Shown one piece after another: positions 8,524 through 20,636 of a DNA stretch of 52,775 nt. The position numbers were made by a program, and so were the translations under genes. The stretch's first letter is position 1, and each line of letters opens with the position of its first letter. The notes beneath the pieces are model-generated. The model was given only the letters and a program-made list of their open reading frames with translations. It had not been told where the DNA came from and did no database searches. This DNA comes from Gammaproteobacteria bacterium CG_4_10_14_0_2_um_filter_38_22 (GTDB lineage: Bacteria > Pseudomonadota > Gammaproteobacteria > Coxiellales > Coxiellaceae), in the NCBI GenBank assembly GCA_002793195.1, contig PFPT01000013.1, positions 1-52,775 of the forward strand. The letters are read 5' to 3'.

Positions 8524-9435
8524 ATGAGTGGGAAATTAGTGTTATTTGTCGGATCATGCATGTTGAGTTGGGTTGCTTTTGCAAGCCCCATCACAACGCA
8601 CTCACATGAAATCAAACAAGCCAAAAAAACATTTACTCAGCAATTGGTTACGCAAGATCATTTCAACCGTACTCAATTGACCCATTTATTATCAACATTG
8701 CATCCCAATCCCCGTGTGATTGCTTGCATGACCCAACCTTTTGAAAAACAACCTTGGGTTTATTATCGTCATTTTTTTGTAACACCCCGACGTGTCGCGT
8801 TAGGTGCGCAATATTTAAAAAATCATCATCATGTCCTTATGCAAATGCAAAAAAAATATGGCATTCCTGCTAGCATCATCACAGCAATTGTTGGTGTTGA
8901 AACAGAGTATGGCTTACATTTAGGCCGATACTCCGTATTAAGATCGCTCTATACGTTAGCTTTTTATTACCCGCCGCGTGAAATCTTTTTCAGAAATGAG
9001 TTGGGACAATATTTGATTTTAACGCGAGACAATCATTTAAATGCAGGTGCCATAAAAGGCTCTTATGCCGGCGCATTGGGTATTCCACAATTTATGCCTA
9101 GTAGTTATCGTTATTTTGGTGTTTCATTGAAAAAAAATACGCCTGTGAATCTATTTCATAATAATGATGCCATTGCTAGCGTAGCCAATTATTTTCATAA
9201 AAATGGTTGGCATGCTAACCAACCCATCGCGCGTAAATTACAATCAAAATACACCCACATTGATCAACGCATTGGAACCCGCTTAACATTGCCAATGAAA
9301 AATCACACGCAATACTGGGAAATATATCATAATTTTAACGTGATCATGACTTACAATCACAATGTGGTTTATGCCATGGCTGTTTATCAACTCAGTCAAG
9401 CAATAGAAAAACGCTATGCGCACCTTAAAAAATAA
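8524..9435 (+). CDS. mltB: Lytic murein transglycosylase B
   Basis: MltB cleaves glycan strands of peptidoglycan with 1,6-anhydro product formation. A signal peptide spans residues 1-20 (ending VAFA). The catalytic block AIVGVETEYG places the acid/base Glu at 126, and YAGALGIPQFMPSSY is the second family signature. At 303 residues it is shorter than E. coli MltB and shows no lipobox, so it is probably a soluble periplasmic form. ATG at 8524 is chosen because AAGGAG precedes it; the longer frame would run inside rodA. It overlaps the next gene by 20 bases, so rodA-mltB and the TPR-methyltransferase gene are likely one operon. Confidence 0.93.
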   Translation: MSGKLVLFVGSCMLSWVAFASPITTHSHEIKQAKKTFTQQLVTQDHFNRTQLTHLLSTLHPNPRVIACMTQPFEKQPWVYYRHFFVTPRRVALGAQYLKNHHHVLMQMQKKYGIPASIITAIVGVETEYGLHLGRYSVLRSLYTLAFYYPPREIFFRNELGQYLILTRDNHLNAGAIKGSYAGALGIPQFMPSSYRYFGVSLKKNTPVNLFHNNDAIASVANYFHKNGWHANQPIARKLQSKYTHIDQRIGTRLTLPMKNHTQYWEIYHNFNVIMTYNHNVVYAMAVYQLSQAIEKRYAHLKK

Positions 9436-10642
9436 CGCGGATTTATTTTTTCGCATGGGCACCTTATTTCTCAGGGAAGAGAAATTTGCCTCTGCTGCAA
9501 AAGCGTATCAGAAGGTAATTTCGATTGATTCCAAAAACAGCACTGCACAATTTCGCTTGGGATTAGCTTATTATCACTTGAAAGAATTTACATTGGCTAA
9601 AAAGCAATTTGAGACCGTCTTATCACTGGATCATCATTTTGAAAATGTAAATCAATGTCTTGCTAATTGTCTATTAGAATTACGCGATCACGAAACCGCA
9701 TTATATTATTATTTTCGGCAACTGGAGCAAGACCCGTGGTTTGAAACTTATTACAACATCGCTGTGTTATTGATGATGAAAGACCGTTTCAAAGAAGCAC
9801 TGGTTTATTTTGAGCAAGCTTTGCAAAAAAACCCCGAGGATGTTGCAACCCATTTAAATTGTGGCAGTATTTATTTAAAGCGTAACGAATTAGATAAAGC
9901 AATACTGAGTTATCAGCAAGCAAATAAAATCAAACCTCATGATCCTGAAATATTACATATTTTATCGGCAATCGAACAAAAGCAAACGCCTCAAGCGGCA
10001 CCGACAGAATTTATCACACATTTGTTTGATCAATATGCACCCTACTATGATTTTCATCTCACAGACCGCTTAAAATATAGCGTGCCACAAAAAATACTCG
10101 ATGTTTTTTTATTAGAGTCTGCTTTAATTTCAGATCAAGCGCATTTAAAAATTGTAGATTTGGGATGCGGCACAGGTTTATGTGGCGTTTTATTTAAATC
10201 CCATGCCAGCAAACTCATTGGTGTAGATTTATCAGAAAATATGCTGTCTGTTGCGCGTGAAAAAAATACTTATGATGAATTAATTTGCGATGATGTGACT
10301 CATGCATTAAATTCATTTTTTGAAATTGATCTGATACTGGCAGCTGATGTTTTTACTTATCTTGGCGACTTAAATGCTATTTTTGATGCTGCAGAAAAAG
10401 CGTTATCAAAAAATGGTTTATTTATTTTTACAGTTGAAAAAACAGCTGAGCCAAATTTCATTTTGCAACCGACTGTGCGCTATGCGCATAATAAAGCCTA
10501 CCTTGAATCATTAATGACAGCGAATCATTTCATGGCGCTGCGTATTGACAATGTCATATTGCGCATGCAAAAAAACGTGCCTGTTGAAGGATACCTGGTC
10601 GTGATGAAGAAAGTAGACATGGCCTTAGCATCAAGTTCATAA
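9416..10642 (+). CDS. TPR-repeat protein fused to a class I SAM-dependent methyltransferase
   Basis: The 408 residues fall into two parts. Residues 1 to about 180 hold four or five tetratricopeptide repeats, seen in segments such as EKFASAAKAYQKVI, ALVYFEQALQKNPEDVATHLN and AILSYQQANKIKPHDPE. Residues about 195-400 form a Rossmann methyltransferase with motif I IVDLGCGTGLCG and the acidic end of strand 2, GVDLSENML. FDQYAPYYDFHLTDRL is common at the junction in this family. The substrate is unknown; the TPRs probably bind a protein partner. It overlaps mltB by 20 bases, suggesting cell-envelope context, although no signal peptide is present. Confidence 0.82.
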   Translation: MRTLKNNADLFFRMGTLFLREEKFASAAKAYQKVISIDSKNSTAQFRLGLAYYHLKEFTLAKKQFETVLSLDHHFENVNQCLANCLLELRDHETALYYYFRQLEQDPWFETYYNIAVLLMMKDRFKEALVYFEQALQKNPEDVATHLNCGSIYLKRNELDKAILSYQQANKIKPHDPEILHILSAIEQKQTPQAAPTEFITHLFDQYAPYYDFHLTDRLKYSVPQKILDVFLLESALISDQAHLKIVDLGCGTGLCGVLFKSHASKLIGVDLSENMLSVAREKNTYDELICDDVTHALNSFFEIDLILAADVFTYLGDLNAIFDAAEKALSKNGLFIFTVEKTAEPNFILQPTVRYAHNKAYLESLMTANHFMALRIDNVILRMQKNVPVEGYLVVMKKVDMALASSS

Positions 10643-10678
10643 TGTATTATTAATATCACATCACTTTGGCGGGTTTTT

Positions 10679-11089
10679 ATGGACGAGCATTTTTTGAGAC
10701 TGAGTGTGTTGGTTATCATCACTGGTATTGTGATGTTGCTTTTTTCATGGACTTTATTTTCTTTGTTGCGCCGTATTCCACGTAATAATCAGATCTTTCC
10801 AAGCTGGTTTGTGTGGCTTTTTGTTGTTCCCTATATTGGATTGATTTTTCAATGGATTATGCTGCCTTTTGGTATTCCCAACGCACTCAAAAAGCATTTT
10901 GCAACACATCAAGATGCGATTCATGCTGCCAATGTATTATTTAAGCTGGGTCTTGCGCAAGCTATCGTTGCCATACTTAGCTTGGTTTTTGCTCATATAC
11001 TGGGTTTTTACTTAGGCTGGCTTGGTATTGCTTTGTGGTTGATATATTGGGGATTAATTATTCGCTTTAGAATGGTGTATTTTAAGTAG
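10679..11089 (+). CDS. Small multi-pass membrane protein of unknown function
   Basis: The 136 residues hold about four hydrophobic helices (near 7-28, 43-64, 89-108 and 110-130) separated by short charged loops such as RRIPRNNQ and NALKKHFATHQD. No enzymatic motif was seen and the family was not recognised. It lies 36 bases after the TPR-methyltransferase on the same strand, with a weak purine-rich site before the ATG, and is followed by convergent yciA. Confidence 0.6.
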   Translation: MDEHFLRLSVLVIITGIVMLLFSWTLFSLLRRIPRNNQIFPSWFVWLFVVPYIGLIFQWIMLPFGIPNALKKHFATHQDAIHAANVLFKLGLAQAIVAILSLVFAHILGFYLGWLGIALWLIYWGLIIRFRMVYFK

Positions 11090-11137
11090 TTTTCTGTATG
11101 AGCTGCTTCTTAAGACGTCAGATGTCATGCGGTGGTG

Positions 11138-11539
11138 TTATTCGGATTTAACAGGAATGGATTTTCCATTCTCATCAATTGCTACATAGGTAAAAATACC
11201 TTCCGTTACTTGTCTTCGGTTTTCACCTAGCTCATCTGTTGCATAAGTCGTAATGCGCACAGCCATCGATGTGCGCCCTACTTTTAATAATTCACCATAA
11301 CAACAAATGAAATCACCTACATGCACTGGCGCTAAAAAAACCATTTTATCGATGGCAACAGTGGTAACGCGACATTTAGCGCGTTTGCGTGCAATGCTCA
11401 AACCCGCTAAATCCATATATGAGATAACCCAACCGCCAAAAATATCGCCGTTGACATTGGTGTCTGCAGGCATCGCCAACGTGCGAATGGCCAACTGGCC
11501 ACCGCACGGTTTTTTATCTGCGTCATCTGATGGGATCAT
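11138..11539 (-). CDS. yciA: Acyl-CoA thioesterase YciA
   Basis: YciA is a hexameric hotdog-fold thioesterase that hydrolyses short- to medium-chain acyl-CoAs. The diagnostic segment is MPADTNVNGDIFGGWVISYMD, containing the catalytic Asp/Asn region, followed by DKMVFLAPVHVGDFICCYGELLKVGRTS. The length of 133 residues is normal. The ATG overlaps the stop of the DoxX gene (ATGA), so the two are co-translated. Confidence 0.93.
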   Translation of the reverse strand: MIPSDDADKKPCGGQLAIRTLAMPADTNVNGDIFGGWVISYMDLAGLSIARKRAKCRVTTVAIDKMVFLAPVHVGDFICCYGELLKVGRTSMAVRITTYATDELGENRRQVTEGIFTYVAIDENGKSIPVKSE

Positions 11540-12000
11540 TTTAAATGGTGTCCATGTATTTTATGAATTAAATAATCCAACGACAATTTTCCTGAGCCAT
11601 GAAACATCAACAGCATTAACAATAATCCCCAGTTTATATGATCTGATAAACCAGCTGCACCATTTGCTGTCCATAAAAATGGATATGAAATAGCGCAAAT
11701 TGCGTTGTATATAAAGAAAATTAAAATCAAAAAACGACCGCCTAATCCCAATACCAAGAAAACCGGCAAAATTAATTCAGCGCCGGTGCCTAATATTGCT
11801 GCAACATAAGACGATAAAAAAGGTACTTTATAAACATGCGCAAATAACATTTGTGTCGATTCCCAAGATTGGGCTTTCAACAATCCTGACATAAAAAATA
11901 TCTGTGCAACCCAAATACGAGCCAATAAATCGGCAACAGGGGTTAAATAATTAAACCCTCGAATAAAAGGGCGAATGATTTTTGCGGTACGTGGAATCAT
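11536..12000 (-). CDS. DoxX-family membrane protein
   Basis: The 154 residues carry four hydrophobic helices with the DoxX signature around RIWVAQIFFMSGLLKAQSW and GTGAELILPVFLVLGLGGRF. DoxX proteins are inner-membrane proteins linked to redox or thiol stress, and in many bacteria they sit in DUF2282/DUF692/DUF2063 metal-response operons. Here the gene is divergent from a DUF2282-like gene, with a 145-base shared regulatory gap, and is coupled to yciA. An AAGGAG site precedes the start codon. Confidence 0.85.
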   Translation of the reverse strand: MIPRTAKIIRPFIRGFNYLTPVADLLARIWVAQIFFMSGLLKAQSWESTQMLFAHVYKVPFLSSYVAAILGTGAELILPVFLVLGLGGRFLILIFFIYNAICAISYPFLWTANGAAGLSDHINWGLLLMLLMFHGSGKLSLDYLIHKIHGHHLK

Positions 12001-12145
12001 AAATACTCCTTGCTTAAACTAGCTAAAAATTTTCGTAACATGTTAACATATTTTTGACACAGATATAATCAGTGCTTGTCGTCAAACTGTTTATTGTCTG
12101 AAAATAGCACAATTTGACGATAAGTTCTAAAACAAGGAGTCATTC

Positions 12146-12430
12146 ATGAAATCTTCAACAAAAAAAATCACACAAACAATTGCAACAACCCTGTTATGCG
12201 CTGGCGCGATTGGCATAACAACACAAGCTGTTGCAAAATCAAACTGTCCTGTTGAAAAATGCTACGGCATATCAAAAAAAGCTAAAAATGATTGCGGCAC
12301 AACAAAACACGCTTGCGCTGCGCAATCAAAGCAAAATGGTGATAAAAATGATTGGATCTTTGTGATGAAAGGTAATTGCGGTCGCATTGTGGGCGCATCA
12401 TCAACCCCTCCTAAAGCCGCTAAAAAATAA
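12146..12430 (+). CDS. DUF2282 / bufferin-like (BufA1-type) cysteine-rich precursor peptide
   Basis: The 94-residue protein has a signal peptide (1 to about 30, ending QAVA) and a mature part with five Cys at 34, 39, 50, 57 and 78. The layout EKCYG, KNDCG, HACA and KGNC matches DUF2282 proteins, recently described as bufferins: peptides whose Cys are modified by a DUF692-type oxidase (BufB) with a DUF2063 partner (BufC) to sequester copper. Neither maturation gene is in this window. It has an AAGGAG site and is followed at once by a strong terminator, so it is transcribed alone. Copper binding is inferred from the family. Confidence 0.75.
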   Translation: MKSSTKKITQTIATTLLCAGAIGITTQAVAKSNCPVEKCYGISKKAKNDCGTTKHACAAQSKQNGDKNDWIFVMKGNCGRIVGASSTPPKAAKK

Positions 12431-12437
12431 AATCTAA

Positions 12438-12466
12438 AAAACCCCAGTTTTTCTCTGGGGTTTTTA
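12438..12466 (+). terminator. Strong rho-independent terminator after the bufferin-like gene, probably bidirectional
   Basis: A perfect 10-bp stem (AAAACCCCAG with CTGGGGTTTT) encloses a seven-base T-rich loop and runs into a T tract. The flanking A run also gives a U tract on the other strand. It lies eight bases after the DUF2282-type gene and directly abuts the end of the convergent glycine-zipper lipoprotein gene, so it likely serves both. Confidence 0.9.
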
Positions 12467-12661
12467 TTATTTTGATAAATGACTACCAAGCGCAGCACCG
12501 CCTACACCGCCAATTACGGCGCCAGTCGTTCCACCCGTCAAAGCACCAACGGTACCGCCAACCGCAGCGCCGCCAGCGGCTCCTAAAGTGCGACGATTAC
12601 AACCACCCAAACCCAAGGTCAACGCAATAGAGATTACTGATAATAAAATAATTTTTTTCAT
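12467..12661 (-). CDS. Small glycine-zipper lipoprotein
   Basis: The 64 residues have a lipoprotein signal (hydrophobic ILLSVISIALTL, then the lipobox LGGC with Cys near residue 21). A glycine-zipper core, AAGGAAVGGTVGALTGG and GAVIGGVGGAALGS, follows. Such proteins insert into or span the outer membrane and resemble the SlyB/OsmB group. ATG at 12661 is chosen because AAAGGA precedes it and it starts the signal peptide. It ends on the shared terminator. Confidence 0.82.
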   Translation of the reverse strand: MKKIILLSVISIALTLGLGGCNRRTLGAAGGAAVGGTVGALTGGTTGAVIGGVGGAALGSHLSK

Positions 12662-12713
12662 ATATAATCCTTTATATTTTATTTTGGAACACAAAATTAT
12701 GGTATGTGTATTT

Positions 12714-13148
12714 TTATTCAGATTCCAGTGCTTCTTGGATCGAATCATATTCTTCCAGTTGTGATAAAATGGCATGCATATCAACCAGCGCACGATAATC
12801 TGTAATTTTACCTTTTTCTAAACGATAAAGTGTAACGCCAGAATAAGTTACTTCTTTATAAGTGGGTTTTGTATCAAAAAACCCACCTAAGTGTGTGCCG
12901 CTAGCCGTCCAACGACTCACAACCGTATCACCTTCAGCAACAAATTCATCCCAATGAATAGAGAGATCAGGAAATGCTATAAGCCATTTTTCTACAATCT
13001 CACGCATGGACTCAGCACCTTCAATGGTTTTCATGGGGCTATGAATTTTGGCGTCGGGCGCTAAGAGCAGGTCAATAACCGAGAGATCTCGGTCATTCCA
13101 AACCGCTTTGGAATACAGTGCAACCACATCCTTGTTACTTTTAGGCAT
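12714..13148 (-). CDS. SnoaL-like (NTF2-fold) ester cyclase-family protein
   Basis: The 144 residues match the SnoaL-like polyketide-cyclase family of the NTF2 fold. IEGAESMREIVEKWLIAFPDLSIHWDEFVAEGDTVVSRWTASGTHLG is the typical core, and YSGVTLYRLEKGKITDYRALVD follows. In non-polyketide bacteria the function is usually unknown. ATG at 13148 is preferred to an upstream TTG; it lies one base after the ligA stop, so it is probably co-transcribed with ligA. Confidence 0.82.
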   Translation of the reverse strand: MPKSNKDVVALYSKAVWNDRDLSVIDLLLAPDAKIHSPMKTIEGAESMREIVEKWLIAFPDLSIHWDEFVAEGDTVVSRWTASGTHLGGFFDTKPTYKEVTYSGVTLYRLEKGKITDYRALVDMHAILSQLEEYDSIQEALESE

Positions 13149-13149
13149 A

Positions 13150-15889
<2,740 letters not shown>

Positions 15890-15905
15890 CGTGATTCCTT
15901 TTCTT

Positions 15906-18900
15906 TTACGCGTCTACTAATGCCACTGCTTCTTGCATATCCACCGAAACAATACGAGAAACACCAGGCTCTTGCATGGTGACACCCATCAAATGATCGG
16001 CTGTTTCAATTGTTACTTTATTATGACTGATAATTAAAAACTGTGTATCTTTCGACATTTCTTTAATTAGTTGACAATAACGCCCCACATTTAAATCATC
16101 TAGCGGCGCATCCACTTCATCTAATACACAAAAGGGTGCTGGATTTAATTGGAACATCGCAAACATCAATGCGATCGCAGTTAAGGTTTTTTCACCGCCC
16201 GATAACATATGAATGGTTGCATTACGTTTTCCGGGCGGTTGTGCTTTCACTAATATACCAGTTGTTAATAGATCCTCTTCTGAGGTTAATTCTAACGATG
16301 CTTGTCCACCGCCAAAAATACGCGGAAATAATTGCTTGAAAAATCCATTTACTTGATCAAAAGTTTCTTTAAATAAATGGCGCGTTTCACGATCGATTTT
16401 ACGAATCGCATTTTGCAATACTTCTAATGCTTCAACCAAATCAGTAACCTGATTGTCCATGTAGGTTTTTCGTTCGCTTAATGTTTTAAACTCATCAATA
16501 GCGGCTAAATTAATGGGGCCTAAGCGATCAATTTTACTTTGCAATGCATGTGATTTATTTTCCCATTCTGATGCATCAGCGTGATCAGGTAATTCAGACA
16601 AAAGTGTGTTTAATTCAAATTGCATTTCAGTTAATTGTTCTGTCAATGTGGTTTGACGCACCAACATCTCTTGGATTGCTAATTTGCATTGTTGTTGATG
16701 CTCTTGAAGTGCCGAGATCGATTTTGACAAACGGTCGCGCAGTGCTTCTAATTCTTTTAAATTAGCTTGTTCTGCTTGCGCTTGCGAATCAGTTGCACGC
16801 AAGTTGTCTTCAACAGTTACTCGCTCAGTAAGCTTAAGCTGCAATGTAGTAGTCCATTCTGCTAATGGCGCATCAGCTTGTGCTAATGCCTGCGTTAAAA
16901 ATTCACGACGCGCATTGATTTGGGTTAATTGCTTTTGATTGGCTAATAAAGTTTGTGATAATACGGTTAATTGTTTTTCACTTGATGTTAAACGAATCAA
17001 ACGCTCATCAGCATGTTGTTTTTTAGTTTGTGCATCAAGACGCGCAGTAGCCAATTCATTTTCAATAGTTGAACGCGCTTGCAATAATGTTTCACGTTGA
17101 GTTGCATCATGAGACTGTATCTGCAGTTTTTGATCAACCATCTCATGCGCCGTTGCCAATGCCACTTCACATTGTTGTAATTCAGCTTCAATTTGCTGGA
17201 TTTCAGATTGCAAGCGTTGTTGTTGTTGCGATAAGGTTTCTAGTCGTGATTTTTTAGCGCTGAGATTGGCTTGTGCGTCGGTTGATGCCGCTGTGCTTTC
17301 TTGAAATAAACGATGCTCTAGATCACGTTTTGCTTCTAATTTTTCAAGCGCCATTTTGGCTTCATTTTGTGCTGTCTGTAACTTCGCTAACTTTTCTTTT
17401 TGTGCTGAAATAGTGGATTGCAATGCTTTTAACTGAGTTTCTCGCATTAAAAAACCATCTTCTGTTGCATCAGCGTGAGCAACACGAATCCAATTAGAGC
17501 CTACCCATTGTCCTTCTCGTGTCACAATGGATTCCGTTGATAAGAGTTCTGAACGCAATTGCAACGCATCGGATAAGTGATCAACAACATAAATACTTGA
17601 AACCCAAGCAGGCAAACTCGCGCAATCATGAATGACATCACATAATGTTTTTCGAGATAAACGCGCAACCGCATTTTTTTCTGCTTGCAATAAAGTCACT
17701 TGACCTTTTGATAATTCATGAAAAGATTGTGAAATAGGCTCAATGGCGTCAATACAGATGGCATCAAAATAATCACCCAGCACTGTTTCAACTGCGCATT
17801 CCCATCCAGCATCAACACGAATCATTTTTCCCAGCTGTGAAAAATCAGTTAAACCTTGTTTTTCAAGCCAAGCGCGTACATCACCTTGATGGTCTTGTAG
17901 TGCTGCTTGTTGCAATGCGCTCAGTGATGCTTCTTGCGCTTCTTGTTTTTGCAACTCACCTTGCGCTTGCGATAATGCATTTTGTGATTCTTGATGCGCG
18001 ATACGTTGTTGTGAAATGGCTTGTGATAATTGAGCCAATGTGGCTTGAATGTTAAGAATAGTTGCTTTTAATTCATCTGATTTCTGTGCAAGCGGTGATA
18101 ATTCATCTGATAAGTGCGCAAGCGACACTCCATTGACTTGTGATTCCAGCTGTAATTTACGATCACGTAATTGTTGTTGCTGTGCTTCATAGTGACGAAT
18201 ATTATTTTTGGCTACTTCTAATTGTTGATTGGTTTTTGCTGTTTCATTTTGAAAACCATCCCATTGGTTTTGTGACTCACGCATACGTTGTTCTGCTTGT
18301 GCTAACGCATGATTGGCCTCACTCAATGCAGCTTGCAACTCATTGGCTTGTGGTTTTAATGAAGTCACTTCATTAGTTAATGTATCTATTTGAGTTTTTT
18401 GTGTTGATGCTTGTTGTGTGAGCTCTTCCCACAACGCACCGGATTGCGCAAACTCATGTTGCCATTGCGTGATTTGCTCTTGCTTGTGTTGAATTTGCTG
18501 TTCTAATTTCGCAATTTCTGCGCCAACGCCATAAAATTGTTTTTGGATGGTTTCTTTTTCGTCGGATACCGCTTGCGATGCAAGACGTGACTTTTCTATT
18601 TGTGTTTCACATTCTCGTAATTTAGCAACATCGGATTCGTACTGTATTGCTTGTTGCGTAATTTTTTCTTTTTTATCACCCAATTGATTTTCAAAATTTT
18701 TCCATTGCAATGCTTTCATTTGTGCATGCAATAATCGCAATTCAGATTGCATAATTTTATATTTTTCTGCAGCAGCGGATTGTCTTTCTAAATGACGCAA
18801 TTGTTTTTCTAATTCATCGCGCACATCATTCAAACGATCTAAATTATCTTGCGTATGTCGAATGCGATTTTCAGTTTCACGACGACGTTCTCGATACTTT

Positions 18901-19412
18901 GAAATGCCAGCCACTTCTTCTAAGTGTGAGCGCATATCTTCTGGTTTTGCTTCGACCAACTGTGAAATCATGCCTTGTTCAATGATGGCATAACTGCGTG
19001 GCCCCAAACCGGTTCCTAAAAATAAATCCACCAAATCACGGCGACGAGCAGGAACACCATTAATAAAGTAAGCAGATTGCTCGTCACGCACTACTTCGCG
19101 ACGCACAGAAATTTCTGAAAATGCAGCGTATTCTCCCGTAATTCTGCGATCTGAGTTATCGAAGGTTAATTCAACTGAAGCTTTTCCGAGTGGTTTACGT
19201 TCTGTTGTTCCATTAAAAATAACGTCGGACATGGATTGTCCACGCAATTGTTTGGCAGATGTTTCACCCGTAACCCAACGAATGGCATCGACGATGTTTG
19301 ATTTACCGCAACCGTTTGGCCCTACGATCGCATTCATCTGACTCAAAACAGGAATGCTGGTTGAATCCACAAACGATTTGAAGCCATTTAACTGAATGCG
19401 TTTTAACTGCAT
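15906..19412 (-). CDS. smc: Chromosome segregation ATPase SMC
   Basis: The 1168 residues show the full SMC layout. Walker A GPNGCGKS is at residues 31-38, two coiled-coil arms flank a hinge near residues 500-640, and the C-terminal head has the signature LSGGEKTLTA and the Walker B FCVLDEVDAPLDD. SMC with ScpAB compacts and separates sister chromosomes. The ScpAB genes are not in the window. Many gammaproteobacteria use MukBEF instead; having SMC next to zipA-ligA fits the Legionella/Coxiella/Pseudomonas type. Confidence 0.97.
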   Translation of the reverse strand: MQLKRIQLNGFKSFVDSTSIPVLSQMNAIVGPNGCGKSNIVDAIRWVTGETSAKQLRGQSMSDVIFNGTTERKPLGKASVELTFDNSDRRITGEYAAFSEISVRREVVRDEQSAYFINGVPARRRDLVDLFLGTGLGPRSYAIIEQGMISQLVEAKPEDMRSHLEEVAGISKYRERRRETENRIRHTQDNLDRLNDVRDELEKQLRHLERQSAAAEKYKIMQSELRLLHAQMKALQWKNFENQLGDKKEKITQQAIQYESDVAKLRECETQIEKSRLASQAVSDEKETIQKQFYGVGAEIAKLEQQIQHKQEQITQWQHEFAQSGALWEELTQQASTQKTQIDTLTNEVTSLKPQANELQAALSEANHALAQAEQRMRESQNQWDGFQNETAKTNQQLEVAKNNIRHYEAQQQQLRDRKLQLESQVNGVSLAHLSDELSPLAQKSDELKATILNIQATLAQLSQAISQQRIAHQESQNALSQAQGELQKQEAQEASLSALQQAALQDHQGDVRAWLEKQGLTDFSQLGKMIRVDAGWECAVETVLGDYFDAICIDAIEPISQSFHELSKGQVTLLQAEKNAVARLSRKTLCDVIHDCASLPAWVSSIYVVDHLSDALQLRSELLSTESIVTREGQWVGSNWIRVAHADATEDGFLMRETQLKALQSTISAQKEKLAKLQTAQNEAKMALEKLEAKRDLEHRLFQESTAASTDAQANLSAKKSRLETLSQQQQRLQSEIQQIEAELQQCEVALATAHEMVDQKLQIQSHDATQRETLLQARSTIENELATARLDAQTKKQHADERLIRLTSSEKQLTVLSQTLLANQKQLTQINARREFLTQALAQADAPLAEWTTTLQLKLTERVTVEDNLRATDSQAQAEQANLKELEALRDRLSKSISALQEHQQQCKLAIQEMLVRQTTLTEQLTEMQFELNTLLSELPDHADASEWENKSHALQSKIDRLGPINLAAIDEFKTLSERKTYMDNQVTDLVEALEVLQNAIRKIDRETRHLFKETFDQVNGFFKQLFPRIFGGGQASLELTSEEDLLTTGILVKAQPPGKRNATIHMLSGGEKTLTAIALMFAMFQLNPAPFCVLDEVDAPLDDLNVGRYCQLIKEMSKDTQFLIISHNKVTIETADHLMGVTMQEPGVSRIVSVDMQEAVALVDA

Positions 19413-19512
19413 AATACCAACCTATTTTTGCGCTCAAAGTGAACATCAGTTTACCGAAAACCAAAGATATTGAACAGCGCCTATTCAAAAAACAGGCGCT
19501 TTTTGCACAATA

Positions 19513-20484
19513 TTATGCAATTATTTTTTGTAATTTCACTTCTTTTTCTAGGATTGCAAATGACTTTACCCAAGGGCTATGTTTTTTAAGGCTTTGTGGC
19601 AAATGCTTTAAAGCATTTTCCGCTTGTTTTTCGCTAGCATAACGACCATAAGTGAGCATATACCATGGTTTGCCCTGATTACTTGTGCGGAAATAATGGG
19701 CTTTTTTTCCGAGCTGGTATTTAGTAATAAAGCTTTTCACATCACCAAAATGATCACTTGCCATTAACTGTACAGTAAAATGCTGGTTTTTCTCTGGCGC
19801 TAATTGCTTTATCACTGCCGCGGTTGTTTTTGCCACAATCGGCTGTGCATTACTGGCTAAACGAGGATCATGAATTGCGGGATGCGTTGATTTGTTTTGC
19901 GCGCTCGTATCATGACCAGCTGGGTTTTTGTTATTTTTTAATGAATCACTATGATTATATGCTGGTAAATAAGTTGTGATTGGTTCAACAGGCGTTTTTT
20001 TATTTAATTGCATTATGTCTTCTGGTTTTTGATAAACAATCGTGCTCGATGGTGTCGGTGTATCATCACCTTGTCCTGATAATTTTGATGTTCTTGTCGC
20101 AGCAGCTGCTTGATGCAAGTCATTAAAAGAGGCACCAGAATTAATCAAAGACCATGCTTTTTTCGCCAAGGGTTGTCCTTGTTCAGCAGCACGCTTAATC
20201 CACAATGCGGCGGTTTGTTGATCTTTTACCGTATCAATACCGTAATAATACATATAGCCCAATGCATATTGCGCATCAGCATCCCCATTTTCAGCGGCGG
20301 TTTGTATTCTACTTACCGAACAGTCATATTTTGTGAGATAAGGATTGCCAGAACAACCCGGTGCATAGCTGCCAGGTTGATTCGCCGCAGCATCTGAAGG
20401 TGTGCGATGGCACCCCAACATCAATAATGGCAAACCCAGAACAATAACAGCGCGCAATAAATACGATTTAATCACTTTATCCAT
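19513..20484 (-). CDS. Lipoprotein with Sel1-like repeats and C-terminal SPOR domain
   Basis: The 323 residues start with a lipoprotein signal (lipobox LMLGC, Cys25). One or two Sel1-type repeats follow (AAENGDADAQYALGYMYYYGIDTVKDQQTAALWIKRAAEQGQPLA). A long Ser/Thr/Asn-rich linker leads to a SPOR domain (residues about 242-305, FTVQLMASD, YGRYASEKQAENAL). SPOR domains bind denuded glycan strands at the septum, so a role in cell division or wall remodelling is inferred. It lies 100 bases downstream of the smc start on the same strand, so it is likely a separate transcript. A terminator and a short ORF precede it. Confidence 0.82.
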   Translation of the reverse strand: MDKVIKSYLLRAVIVLGLPLLMLGCHRTPSDAAANQPGSYAPGCSGNPYLTKYDCSVSRIQTAAENGDADAQYALGYMYYYGIDTVKDQQTAALWIKRAAEQGQPLAKKAWSLINSGASFNDLHQAAAATRTSKLSGQGDDTPTPSSTIVYQKPEDIMQLNKKTPVEPITTYLPAYNHSDSLKNNKNPAGHDTSAQNKSTHPAIHDPRLASNAQPIVAKTTAAVIKQLAPEKNQHFTVQLMASDHFGDVKSFITKYQLGKKAHYFRTSNQGKPWYMLTYGRYASEKQAENALKHLPQSLKKHSPWVKSFAILEKEVKLQKIIA

Positions 20485-20558
20485 CTTTAGATACCCTTCC
20501 CTCTATGACAAAATTTAAAGATATATTAAATCATTCAAAGCGCTGCGGGAAGTGAAAA

Positions 20559-20596
20559 CAAAAAAAGCCCATGATACCAGCGATATCATGAGCTTT
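20559..20596 (-). terminator. Strong rho-independent terminator after a 15-codon ORF and before the SPOR lipoprotein gene
   Basis: Reading the minus strand, a 13-bp stem with one G-U pair (AAAGCTCATGATA with TATCATGGGCTTT) encloses a seven-base loop and ends in a seven-T run. It lies 40 bases after the stop of the short ORF and 75 bases before the lipoprotein ATG. It either ends a small independent transcript or acts as an attenuator for the lipoprotein gene. Confidence 0.88.
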
Positions 20597-20636
20597 GATC
20601 GATACTAGGGAGTTCACAATTCGGTAGTCGGTTTAC

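Noticed and set aside
19476-19504. Hairpin AGCGCCT/AGGCGCT with T run between smc and the SPOR lipoprotein gene
   Set aside because: The T run follows on the plus strand, but both flanking genes are on the minus strand, where no T tract follows; its role is unclear, so it is not called a terminator.
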